Shown here: positions 42,009 to 49,052 of the stretch, in pieces
Position numbering within the stretch: position 1 is the first letter of the stretch
How the letters are laid out: every line of letters starts with the position of its first letter
Source: Burkholderiales bacterium
Lineage (GTDB): Bacteria > Pseudomonadota > Gammaproteobacteria > Burkholderiales > SG8-39
Reading direction: 5' to 3'
Length of the DNA: 49,052 bases
Assembly (NCBI GenBank): GCA_014860445.1
Contig: JACZJT010000053.1
Location: forward strand, 1 to 49,052
The notes under the pieces: generated by a model
Told to the model about the DNA's origin: nothing
What the model saw: the letters and a program-made list of their open reading frames with translations, nothing else
Database searches by the model: none
Made by a program: the position numbers and the translations under genes

Positions 42009-43420
42009 TTGTTTCCGGGGCTGCGCGGCAAAACCAGTTCGGCGATCAAGCCTTTTCCCTCCGGCGCATTGCGCAGGTAGATGTCGCCCCCGTGCCAGCG
42101 CGCGATATTGCGTGCGATGGATAGGCCCAGCCCCGTCCCGCCGCTGTCGCGGTTGCGCGACTGCTCCAGCCGGAAAAACGGCTCGAACACCCGCTCCAGT
42201 TCCTGCTCGGGGATGCCCGGGCCGTCGTCGCGTACGGTTATGCGCAGGGACTTGTCATCGTCCTCGATGACGATCCTCGCCCGTTCGCCGTAGCGCAGCG
42301 CGTTTTCGATCAGATTGTCAATGCAGCGGCGCATCGCCTGGGGATGCGAACTGTACGGACTGCGCGGAACACCTTCCACGCTGACGTCGCGGCCGGTGTC
42401 CGTCCAGTCTTCGCACAGACTGCCCACCAGCGCGCCCACGTCGAGCGGGTGGCGCTGCGGTTCGTTGCCCAGGCTCTTGAAGAACTCGAGCGCCGAGCCG
42501 GCCATCGCCTCCATCTCGTCCAGGTCGCGTACGAATTTCGCCCGGCTGTCTGCGTCCGGAATCATTTCCGCCCTGAGGCGCAGTCGTGTGATCGGCGTCT
42601 GCAGGTCGTGCGAAATGGCGCCTAGCATCCGCGCGCGTTCCAGCACGTAGCTGCGCATGTCGAGGCGCATGCGGTTGAAGGCGTGGATCACGCTGCGCAC
42701 CTCGCTCGGCCCGTGCTCGGGCAGCGACGCGCCCTCGGGTTCGGCGCCCACCTGCTCGGCCGCGCGCGCGAGCCGCTCGAGCGACCGCGTAATCGCGCGC
42801 ACCGCGATCGCGCCCAGGCCCACGAAGATGGCGAGCGTGAGCAGCAGCCTCGGCACCAGTGACTCGATCCGGCTCAGCGGCTCCTGCGGAATGCGCGCAT
42901 AGAACACGGCCATGGTGCCGTCTTCCAGCGGGATCTGCGACACGATCGAATATGTCCCGGGAAGGATGAAATAGAAATGGCGCGCGATCCACTGTTCGAA
43001 CGGGCTGGTGTCGACCGCTTCGTAATTGGCGGGACGCCCCACCCGGCCAAGGCTGGTAATCTGCACCGTGGCGCTCCATTCGGAGCGGAGGTAGCGCTTG
43101 ATCAGCGTGGCAAGCGCGCGTTCATAGCGGTCGTGCTCGGCGAAGCCCGCGCCCACGGCGATCGGCACCTGGCCCAGAACAACGCTGAAGCTCGGTCCGT
43201 TCATCTCCTCGATGACCTCATCGCGCTGCGCCGGGGTCAGTCGGCTCAGGATCCGTGCGGACTGCGCGATTCGCAATGCCGTCTGCTGCGCGCCGAGCCG
43301 GTACACACCGCTGCCGCGATCAAAAAAATTGACCACCTGACTCGCGATCTCGGCGAGCATTAGTCCGGTGACCAGCACCAGCAGCGTGCGGCCGAACAGC
43401 GAGCGCGGCAGCAGCGTCAT
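41996..43420 (-). CDS. Sensor histidine kinase, EnvZ/RstB-like
   Basis: The protein has 474 residues from the ATG at 43420, which overlaps the regulator stop by 3 bases; a longer frame is rejected. Order: helix (about 11-30), periplasmic sensor (about 31-180), helix (about 190-210), HAMP (about 205-260), HisKA with AISHDLQTPITRLR (His near residue 270), and HATPase with NLIENALRYGERA, DDGPGIP and GGTGLGLSIARN. It works with the OmpR-type regulator encoded just upstream. The stimulus is unknown. The gene is convergent with the aldo/keto reductase gene. Confidence 0.93.
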   Translation of the reverse strand: MTLLPRSLFGRTLLVLVTGLMLAEIASQVVNFFDRGSGVYRLGAQQTALRIAQSARILSRLTPAQRDEVIEEMNGPSFSVVLGQVPIAVGAGFAEHDRYERALATLIKRYLRSEWSATVQITSLGRVGRPANYEAVDTSPFEQWIARHFYFILPGTYSIVSQIPLEDGTMAVFYARIPQEPLSRIESLVPRLLLTLAIFVGLGAIAVRAITRSLERLARAAEQVGAEPEGASLPEHGPSEVRSVIHAFNRMRLDMRSYVLERARMLGAISHDLQTPITRLRLRAEMIPDADSRAKFVRDLDEMEAMAGSALEFFKSLGNEPQRHPLDVGALVGSLCEDWTDTGRDVSVEGVPRSPYSSHPQAMRRCIDNLIENALRYGERARIVIEDDDKSLRITVRDDGPGIPEQELERVFEPFFRLEQSRNRDSGGTGLGLSIARNIARWHGGDIYLRNAPEGKGLIAELVLPRSPGNNQPS

Positions 43421-44136
43421 CCGTCCAGCCGCTCGACCGCCGCAGCGAGTACGTAGCCGCCGTTTCGAACCGTCTTGATGATGCGCGGCTCGCGCCCGTT
43501 GTCGCGCAGCAACTGGCGCAGCCGGCTCACCTGCACGTCGATGCTGCGGTCGAATGGCGTGGCCTCGCGCCCGAGTGCCAGGTCCATGAGACGGTCGCGA
43601 TCGAGTATGCGGTCCGGATGTGTGAGAAACACCGTCAGCAGCCTGTACTGGGCCCCGCTCAGCGGCACGATCACCCCCTGCGGATCGCTCAGGTGCCTGG
43701 CAGTGCAATCCAGGGTCCAGCCCGCGAAACGCATGCGCTTGGCGTCGCTTTGCGAGACCGGCAGCGCACGGACGCGCCTAAGCACGCTCTTGATGCGTGC
43801 CAGCAGTTCGCGCGGATTGAAGGGCTTTCCGAGGTAGTCGTCCGCCCCCATCTCGATCCCGATGATGCGGTCGATTTCTTCGCGGCGCGCGGTGAGCATG
43901 ATCACCGGTAGACTGGATTTCGCGCGCAGATCACGGCACAACGACAGCCCGTCCTCGCCGGGAAGCATGACGTCAAGAACAACCAGATCGGGGCGATCGG
44001 CCTCCAGTGCGCTGCGCATCGCCGCACCGTCGCGCGCCACGCTCACTCGATAGCCGTTCAAACTCAGGTACTCGGCGACCAGATTGCGGATCTCGGCGTC
44101 GTCGTCGACGACCAGTATGTGTCCTTGATTGTCCAT
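43417..44136 (-). CDS. OmpR-family response regulator
   Basis: The protein has 239 residues from the ATG at 44136; a longer frame into the control region is rejected. The receiver (about 5-118) carries DDD (11-13), phosphoacceptor Asp55 (LVVLDVMLP), the switch Thr and Lys in YLGKPFNPREL. The C-terminal winged helix (about 135-235) has the usual LSGAQYRLLTVFLTHPDRIL and DVQVSRLRQLLRDNGREPRII segments. It is coupled to the kinase by a stop/start overlap. A direct repeat 44 bases upstream could be its own binding site. Confidence 0.94.
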   Translation of the reverse strand: MDNQGHILVVDDDAEIRNLVAEYLSLNGYRVSVARDGAAMRSALEADRPDLVVLDVMLPGEDGLSLCRDLRAKSSLPVIMLTARREEIDRIIGIEMGADDYLGKPFNPRELLARIKSVLRRVRALPVSQSDAKRMRFAGWTLDCTARHLSDPQGVIVPLSGAQYRLLTVFLTHPDRILDRDRLMDLALGREATPFDRSIDVQVSRLRQLLRDNGREPRIIKTVRNGGYVLAAAVERLDG

Positions 44137-44179
44137 CGCATTCCAATTTAGCACCCCGGCGCAGGCCACGTGCACGCTG

Positions 44180-44199
44180 TTATGTATCGTAATGTAACA
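44180..44199. promoter_or_regulatory. Direct repeat, candidate OmpR-type box
   Basis: TTATGTATCG and TAATGTAACA are adjacent with a 10-base period and agree at 7 of 10 positions, typical spacing for OmpR/PhoB-type regulators. CTGTTA and TAACAG also flank the block as an inverted pair. The site lies between the regulator gene and the lipoprotein gene. Confidence 0.4.
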
Positions 44200-44362
44200 G
44201 TTGGCCAGATACGCAACAGTACGCAATATTTGCCTGCCATTTCGATACCAAGTCCCTGCCGGCCGCAATCAGCCGCTTACACGACTGGGTTGTAATGGCG
44301 CCTGACACCTCGGCCCCCGCCGCGGGTCGAACAACCGAAAATCAACCGATAGGAGCATTACC

Positions 44363-44611
44363 ATGAATGTCAAACTGATTGCTGCCGCGATTGCAACCCT
44401 GGCACTGGCTGCTTGCAGCCCGGATATCACCCCCCAGGCCAGCGCACCCGCCGCCCCGGTGGCCGCAGCGCCGGCACAGCCCGCCACCGAAACCGTAGTC
44501 GCCAAGGCCGATGCGCCCGCCGCGCCGGCCGTCCAGGAAGAAAAGAAAGAAGAAGCCGCCGCCCCCGCAGCGGAAGTCAAGAAAGAAGAAGGCGAGAAGA
44601 AAGCCAACTAA
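44363..44611 (+). CDS. Small Ala/Pro/Glu/Lys-rich lipoprotein
   Basis: The protein has 82 residues with TAGGAG before the ATG. A lipoprotein signal ends in LAAC (Cys18) and the rest is low-complexity: an Ala/Pro-rich stretch (about 22-58) followed by alternating Glu and Lys (about 58-80). It is likely to be an extended spacer in the periplasm. No fold or family is recognised. A perfect hairpin follows 13 bases after the stop, so the gene may be monocistronic. It is divergent from the two-component system, which could control it. Confidence 0.82.
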   Translation: MNVKLIAAAIATLALAACSPDITPQASAPAAPVAAAPAQPATETVVAKADAPAAPAVQEEKKEEAAAPAAEVKKEEGEKKAN

Positions 44612-44624
44612 GCATCAGCAACAG

Positions 44625-44656
44625 GGAGATCCTTCGCGCAACCGCGAAGGATCTCC
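44625..44656. terminator. Perfect 14-bp hairpin
   Basis: GGAGATCCTTCGCG and CGCGAAGGATCTCC close a CAAC loop without a mismatch, just after the lipoprotein gene. No T-run follows on either strand, so a stabilising or rho-independent-like role is possible but not certain. Confidence 0.55.
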
Positions 44657-44801
44657 GCAGTTCGCCGCGCAGTTCGCGATTTTGTGTCCGCCGGGTGCAG
44701 TCCTTCCAGGAATGGACACGGCGCACGACCTGGCCATAGAAGAAAAGCTGCCCCTCGTTTCATCAGAGATTCCCGGCCGAATCCGCCGTAAAAGGATAAG
44801 C

Positions 44802-46166
44802 ATGCCACCCAATCTAGAAGGCGTCCTGAGCTTAGCCGCCCCTTCCACCGTACCTGAACTGCCGCCCGGTCGGGCCTATCGGATACTTATTGGCTCGGCC
44901 ATCGTGCTGGGCCTTGCAGCCATACTCTACACAATGCTGAATGGCGAGTTGTTCCGCCCGGTCAGACAAAGCATCGAAGCCGGAAATTTGAGTGCGTCAG
45001 TACTCAAGCCGAGCCTGATCTGGGCCGCGATGGGGCTGCTGATGCTGGCGCTACGCACCCTGCTCTGGTTCAGCTATCGTCCCATCGACGCAGCCACAAA
45101 TGAATCTGCGCCGACCATGACCGTGGTGATCCCGGCCTACAACGAAGGCGCAATGGTCGAACAGTCCATCGACTCGGTCGCGGCCGCGCGCTACCCTGCC
45201 GGCCGGCTGGAGATCCTGGTCGTAGACGACGGCAGCACGGACGACACCTGGACGCACATCCAGCGCGCGGCTGCCCGCCGTCCGGATCTGGTCACCGCCG
45301 TGAGGCTGGATCACAATCAGGGCAAACGCGTCGCGCTCGCAACCGGATTCCGCGCCGCGCGAGGCGAGATCCTGGTCACCATCGACTCAGACAGTGTCAT
45401 CGAGACCGGCGCACTGCTTGCGATGGCCGGCCCGTTTCGCGACCCGCGCGTGGGCGCGGTAGCGGGCAAGGTCGCCGCGTTGAACCGCGATAGCGGATTC
45501 ATCCCGCGCATGCTGCACGTACGCTACGTTCTGTCCTTCGATTTCCTGCGCAGCGTGCAATCGACTTACCGCACCGTGTATTGCTGTCCGGGAGCACTGG
45601 CGGCATACAGGGCGAGCGTCGTGCGCGAACTGCTGGAGCCCTGGCTGCACCAGCGCTTTCTCGGCGTGCGCTGCACTTACGGCGAGGACCGTGCCCTGAC
45701 CAACGACATTCTGGCGCGCGGATTCGACGCGGTGTACCAGGGCAACGCCGTGGTGCATACGCTGGTTCCGGACACCTATGCCAAGCTGTGCAAAATGTAT
45801 CTGCGCTGGGATCGCAGCTACATCCGCGAGGAACTCCGCTTCGCCCGCATCGTGTGGAAGCGGCCGCTGGTCCCGATGCTGCTCGCCATATTCGAAAAAC
45901 TGATCACCAACCTGCGCTTTCCGGTCGCATGGACTGCGACCATCATGCTCGCGCTGATCGCGGCGTCCGACCCGATGGCGTTGGTGCGCGTTCTGATGGC
46001 CATCGGCGTCGGAGCCAGCTTTTACATGCTCTACTACGTCTACACGGAACGATCCATGCGCTTCGTGCATGGTATTTTCTACGCCTATTTCGCGTTCTTC
46101 GCCCTATGGTGGATTTTTCCCTACGCCATCATGACGGTGCGCTCCCGATCATGGATGACGCGCTGA
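44802..46166 (+). CDS. NodC/HasA-like family 2 glycosyltransferase
   Basis: The protein has 454 residues from the ATG at 44802 with AAGGA upstream; an earlier ATG at 44712 has a badly placed ribosome site. Two N-terminal helices (about 27-45 and 70-90) precede a GT-A domain with VVIPAYNEG (108-116), DDGS (142-145), DSDS (195-198), GEDR (294-297) and a [11 protein letters not shown] segment (about 334-344), which is very like QQxRWxKSxxRE of hyaluronan and chitin-type synthases. The first Gln of that motif is replaced. C-terminal helices follow (about 375-435). It overlaps the UDP-sugar dehydrogenase gene by 16 bases, so the pair probably makes an N-acetylglucosamine/uronate-type polymer. Confidence 0.9.
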   Translation: MPPNLEGVLSLAAPSTVPELPPGRAYRILIGSAIVLGLAAILYTMLNGELFRPVRQSIEAGNLSASVLKPSLIWAAMGLLMLALRTLLWFSYRPIDAATNESAPTMTVVIPAYNEGAMVEQSIDSVAAARYPAGRLEILVVDDGSTDDTWTHIQRAAARRPDLVTAVRLDHNQGKRVALATGFRAARGEILVTIDSDSVIETGALLAMAGPFRDPRVGAVAGKVAALNRDSGFIPRMLHVRYVLSFDFLRSVQSTYRTVYCCPGALAAYRASVVRELLEPWLHQRFLGVRCTYGEDRALTNDILARGFDAVYQGNAVVHTLVPDTYAKLCKMYLRWDRSYIREELRFARIVWKRPLVPMLLAIFEKLITNLRFPVAWTATIMLALIAASDPMALVRVLMAIGVGASFYMLYYVYTERSMRFVHGIFYAYFAFFALWWIFPYAIMTVRSRSWMTR

Positions 46167-47533
46167 ACCCCGGCTCCGCGAGCCTATCGCTCGAAGGCGT
46201 TCCGTACCGTCCGGCCTCGTCCGCGCAAATCAAACGACGGCTCGTACGCCGGCTGCACGACAAGCAATCGACGATCGCGATCGTCGGTCTGGGCTACGTG
46301 GGCCTGCCCTTGCTGCTGCGCTTCTCGCAGGTGGGCTATCGCGTACTCGGGATAGACATCGACGAAGAAAAGGTCGAGTCGCTGCGAAAAGGCAGGAGCT
46401 ACATCGAGCACATTCCGGGTGCGTCGGTAGCGCAGGCGCGCGCGCACGGCCTGGTGGCGACAACCGATTTCTCCGTTGCAGCCGAAGCCGACGCCATCAT
46501 CATCTGCGTGCCCACGCCCCTGGGCCGCTACCGCGAACCGGACCTCTCATTCGTGACCGGCACGATGGATGCCCTCGCCCCCTACCTGCGGCAGGGTCAG
46601 ATCGTCTCCCTCGAAAGCACGACTTACCCCGGTACCACGGACGAGGAAATCAAGCCGCGCATCGAAGCACGGGGGCTGCGCGTCGGAGAAGATTGCTTTG
46701 TGGTATTTTCGCCCGAGCGCGAAGATCCCGGCAATGACAAGTATAAAACCGACTCCATTCCCAAGGTTTGCGGCGGCGTCACCCCCGCCTGCCTGGAAGT
46801 GGGGCTCGCGCTGTACGGGCACGCGATCAAACGGCTGGTGCCGGTAAGTTCCGCGCGCACGGCCGAGCTGACCAAGCTGCTGGAGAACATCCATCGCGCC
46901 GTCAACATCGGCCTCGTGAACGAAATGAAGATGATCGCCGATCGCATGAATATCGACATTCACGAGGTGATACGCGCGGCGGCGACCAAACCCTTCGGCT
47001 TCGTTGCCTACCAACCCGGCCCGGGCCTGGGCGGGCATTGCATTCCGATCGATCCGTTCTACCTGACCTGGAAGGCGCGCGAATACGGCCTGCACACAAA
47101 ATTCATCGAGCTTGCAGGTGAAATCAACAGCGCCATGCCGCAATGGGTCGCATCCAAGGCAATCGATGCGCTCAACGTACGCGGTAAAGCGATCCGCGGC
47201 AGTCGCGTACTGTTCCTGGGTATCGCCTACAAGAAGAACGTCGGCGACATGCGTGAATCGCCGGCGGTTGAGTTGATGGAACTGCTCGCGGCAAAAGGCG
47301 CGTTGGTCGAATACTCCGATCCCCACGTTCCGGTGTTTCCACGCATGCGGAAATACCATTTCGATCTGAAGAGCGTTTCACTCAACGCAAAGACGATAGC
47401 CGGCTACGACCTCGTACTTCTGACGACCGATCACGCCAAGTTCAACTATCCGCTCGTTCAGCGACACGCGAAGCTGATCGTCGACACGCGAGGGGTATAT
47501 CTGAAGCCGGCGGCCAACGTCGTAAAAGCGTGA
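46151..47533 (+). CDS. UDP-N-acetylglucosamine 6-dehydrogenase-like enzyme (WbpA family)
   Basis: The protein has 460 residues from the ATG at 46151, within the end of the glycosyltransferase gene. It has a NAD-binding [12 protein letters not shown] (42-53), CVPTPLG, the central [13 protein letters not shown] helix and the catalytic [16 protein letters not shown] with Cys297, then the UDP-binding C-terminal domain (about 320-455). The [11 protein letters not shown] variant matches WbpA/WbpO/TviB type enzymes, which use UDP-GlcNAc or its epimers, better than UDP-glucose dehydrogenase. It would supply UDP-GlcNAc uronate to the partner synthase. The substrate is inferred from motif likeness only. 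Confidence 0.88.
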   Translation: MDDALNPGSASLSLEGVPYRPASSAQIKRRLVRRLHDKQSTIAIVGLGYVGLPLLLRFSQVGYRVLGIDIDEEKVESLRKGRSYIEHIPGASVAQARAHGLVATTDFSVAAEADAIIICVPTPLGRYREPDLSFVTGTMDALAPYLRQGQIVSLESTTYPGTTDEEIKPRIEARGLRVGEDCFVVFSPEREDPGNDKYKTDSIPKVCGGVTPACLEVGLALYGHAIKRLVPVSSARTAELTKLLENIHRAVNIGLVNEMKMIADRMNIDIHEVIRAAATKPFGFVAYQPGPGLGGHCIPIDPFYLTWKAREYGLHTKFIELAGEINSAMPQWVASKAIDALNVRGKAIRGSRVLFLGIAYKKNVGDMRESPAVELMELLAAKGALVEYSDPHVPVFPRMRKYHFDLKSVSLNAKTIAGYDLVLLTTDHAKFNYPLVQRHAKLIVDTRGVYLKPAANVVKA

Positions 47534-47577
47534 AGCCGGCGGCGCCCGCGCCGATCTACGCGCCGCGGCGCTAGATC

Positions 47578-48810
47578 TCAGCCGGTCTGCACAGGGCGAA
47601 GCGCGGCGCGCAGGCCCAGCGTCAGCGGCAGCACCAGCAACACCAGCGCCGCAATGACCAGGAAGGTCCGCGGCACGCCGATATGATCACCGACGAGGCC
47701 GTAGAGCGCGGGTGACACCGCGCCGGCGCCGATGGTCAGCGTGTAAAAGACGCCGAAGGCACGCGCCCGTCGCGCACCGGGCACCAGTTCCGCGACCGTT
47801 CCGTAAAGCACCGAGGAGGTGCCGTTCAAAGCGACGCCCACCACCGGCAGCAGCAGCATCGAATACTCCAGCGATAGCGGCAGCAGCGCGACTATGCCGG
47901 CCGCAGTGGCGAGTTCGGTCAAAATGGTGGTGCGCAGCACGCCGGCTCTTGCTGCGATCATCCCGCAAATGAATTTGCCTGCTGCGCCGCCCGCAAACGT
48001 CAGGCTCAGCGCGAAACCCGTTTGCGTGACCGATGCGCCTTTGGCGATCAGCACGAAAGGCAGCAGCGTCAAAAAACCCATGCGCGTGGCGCTGTCGATC
48101 ACGCCGATCGCCGACAGCGAAATGAAACCGCGGTTCATCAGTGTGCTTTTTGCGCCAGCTTGCGCGCCTGCGACGGACTGCGCCTCTGCGGCCGCCGCTT
48201 CGGACGCTGTCCGAGGCAGCGCGCGCGGCACGGCAAACCAGATTGCCAGCGCCCCGACGAGGCCGAGCACCCCCATCAGCGAGGTCACTGCATGCCAATC
48301 GATTACAGCGAGCAGCGCCGCGCATAGCGCGGGCACGAGCACCTTGCCGACGTCGCCGGAGAAATTGTAGGTGCCCAGAGCGGTGCGCAGTTGCGCGCCT
48401 TCGAACACGCGCGAAGTCAGCGTCGAAGCGAGCGGATGCTGCACGCTTGCACCGGCCCCGCTCAGCATCAGACAAAGCCCAAGACCGAGAAATCCTCCCG
48501 TCCAGCCCGCAAACAGGAAACCGGCAGCCGCGACCAGCGTGCCCAGCGCAAGCAAGACGCGCTCGCCGACGCGTTCGGCGAGCAGACTCGCGGGCACTTG
48601 CAATGCCGCCATCGAACCGGAATACAAGGTCTTGAGCAGGCCGACCTGCGCGAACGACAGGCCGAATGCGAGCTGCCAGACCGGAAACATGACGTAGAGC
48701 AAATCGGAGAATCCGTCATGCAGCGCGTGCGCGCCGCAGCATGCCGCGAGCGTGCGGCGGCTGCGCGCTTGCGCGGGCGGAGCGGGCACGGCCAGCGTGT
48801 CTGTGTTCAT
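47578..48810 (-). CDS. MFS exporter, Fsr-like
   Basis: The protein has 410 residues with twelve predicted helices in two halves split by a polar loop (about 205-225). The start region GAHALHDGFSDLLYVMFPVWQ recalls the fosmidomycin-resistance (Fsr) branch of the major facilitator superfamily, which exports drugs and other small organics by proton antiport. The loop motif after helix 2 (LLAERVGERVLL) is the usual GxLADRxG region. It is convergent with the UDP-sugar dehydrogenase gene. Confidence 0.86.
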   Translation of the reverse strand: MNTDTLAVPAPPAQARSRRTLAACCGAHALHDGFSDLLYVMFPVWQLAFGLSFAQVGLLKTLYSGSMAALQVPASLLAERVGERVLLALGTLVAAAGFLFAGWTGGFLGLGLCLMLSGAGASVQHPLASTLTSRVFEGAQLRTALGTYNFSGDVGKVLVPALCAALLAVIDWHAVTSLMGVLGLVGALAIWFAVPRALPRTASEAAAAEAQSVAGAQAGAKSTLMNRGFISLSAIGVIDSATRMGFLTLLPFVLIAKGASVTQTGFALSLTFAGGAAGKFICGMIAARAGVLRTTILTELATAAGIVALLPLSLEYSMLLLPVVGVALNGTSSVLYGTVAELVPGARRARAFGVFYTLTIGAGAVSPALYGLVGDHIGVPRTFLVIAALVLLVLPLTLGLRAALRPVQTG

Positions 48811-48925
48811 GCAATCGTTCCGGTTCGGCGACTTCTGCGGCCGGGACAGCCTGCGGTTCGGCGCGTTATCGGCATTCTGTCATAGCTGGAGCGGGCTGGC
48901 CTGCGCGACAAAGCAAGCCAAAATG

Positions 48926-48955
48926 ACAAGGGCCTAGGTTTCCCTAAGCCCTTGT
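48926..48955 (-). terminator. Intrinsic terminator after tRNA-Arg
   Basis: On the minus strand ACAAGGGCTTAGG pairs with CCTAGGCCCTTGT (one G-T pair) around a GAAA loop, followed by CATTTT. It begins six bases past the CCA end of the tRNA, as expected for a tRNA transcript. Confidence 0.7.
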
Positions 48956-48960
48956 TTGAA

Positions 48961-49037
48961 TGGCGCGCCTGGCAGGATTCGAACCCACGACCCCTTGGTT
49001 CGTAGCCAAGTACTCTATCCAACTGAGCTACAGGCGC
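48961..49037 (-). tRNA. tRNA-Arg (anticodon ACG)
   Basis: The minus strand folds into a full cloverleaf of 77 bases including the encoded CCA. The acceptor arms are GCGCCTG and CAGGCGC. The D arm is GCTCAGTTGGATAGAGT, the anticodon arm CTTGG-CTACGAA-CCAAG gives anticodon ACG, and the T arm GTGGGTTCGAATCCTGC has the normal GGTTCGAATCC. This reads the CGU, CGC and CGA arginine codons after deamination of A34 to inosine. Confidence 0.97.
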
Positions 49038-49046
49038 GAGGTGCGG

Positions 49047-49052
49047 ATTATA
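49047..49052 (-). promoter_or_regulatory. -10 box of tRNA-Arg
   Basis: A perfect TATAAT on the minus strand lies ten bases before the mature tRNA 5' end. The -35 would be outside the window. Confidence 0.6.

Noticed and set aside
46547-47359. Minus-strand 270-codon frame within the UDP-sugar dehydrogenase gene
   Set aside because: Antisense shadow; the plus strand has the catalytic cysteine and NAD motifs.
1-49052. CRISPR array, insertion sequences, prophage or integrase
   Set aside because: No regularly spaced repeats, transposase motifs or terminal inverted repeats were seen; the tRNA at the right edge has no integrase next to it in the window.

Overview
The window is a stretch of high-GC Gram-negative chromosome, most likely from a betaproteobacterium (Burkholderiales or a neighbouring order). 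The reasons are the gene content (two RND pumps, tricarballylate genes, a UxaA-family dehydratase, a YaiO-type outer-membrane barrel, a CnoX-like thioredoxin), the strong GC preference at third codon positions, and a palindromic intergenic repeat of a kind I recall from Burkholderiales. No insertion sequence, phage gene, rRNA or CRISPR array is visible. There is one tRNA gene, tRNA-Arg(ACG), at the right edge.

Layout. 1-2683 (minus): an RND pump, with a permease cut by the window edge and its periplasmic adaptor. 2803-5721: a CnoX/YbbN-like thioredoxin-TPR protein, divergent from a nucleotide-pyrophosphatase-like phosphohydrolase and a membrane protein. 5753-11541 (minus): a complete tripartite RND pump (adaptor, permease, outer-membrane factor). 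11670-16603: a UxaA-family sugar-acid dehydratase, a cold-shock protein and tcuAB for tricarballylate oxidation. 16664-21364 (plus): a HlyD-type adaptor, ABC ATPase and ABC permease resembling YbhGFSR, then an unknown membrane protein and a metallo-beta-lactamase-fold hydrolase.

21461-30461 (minus) is the most distinctive locus. Eight tightly packed genes encode a receiver protein, an HPt protein, a large hybrid histidine kinase with three PAS and two receiver domains, two stand-alone receivers, a YaiO-type outer-membrane barrel, a membrane-anchored HEAT-repeat protein and a processive family 2 glycosyltransferase. It reads as a phosphorelay built onto a small envelope-polysaccharide machine. 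None of its receivers carries a recognisable DNA-binding output domain.

30566-35247 looks like a small catabolic or detoxification region: a ThDP-dependent acetolactate-synthase-like enzyme with a cupin, a divergent glutathione S-transferase, a second cupin, a divergent type II dehydroquinase-like protein and a MarR regulator. The ThDP enzyme and the GST are driven by two near-consensus back-to-back promoters whose -35 boxes lie in the two halves of one palindrome. Beyond marR, about 590 bases without a firm gene hold an operator-like palindrome and a strong intrinsic terminator, which suggests an undescribed small transcript.

35839-49037: a MATE exporter, dodecin, an EamA/DMT exporter, an FprA-like ferredoxin-NADP reductase, an exported protein with a degenerate isochorismatase-like pattern, an aldo/keto reductase, an OmpR-type two-component pair, a small lipoprotein, a NodC/HasA-like glycosyltransferase overlapping a WbpA-like UDP-GlcNAc dehydrogenase (a second polysaccharide module), an Fsr-like MFS exporter and the tRNA. 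All functions are read from motifs and gene order; no database search was possible.
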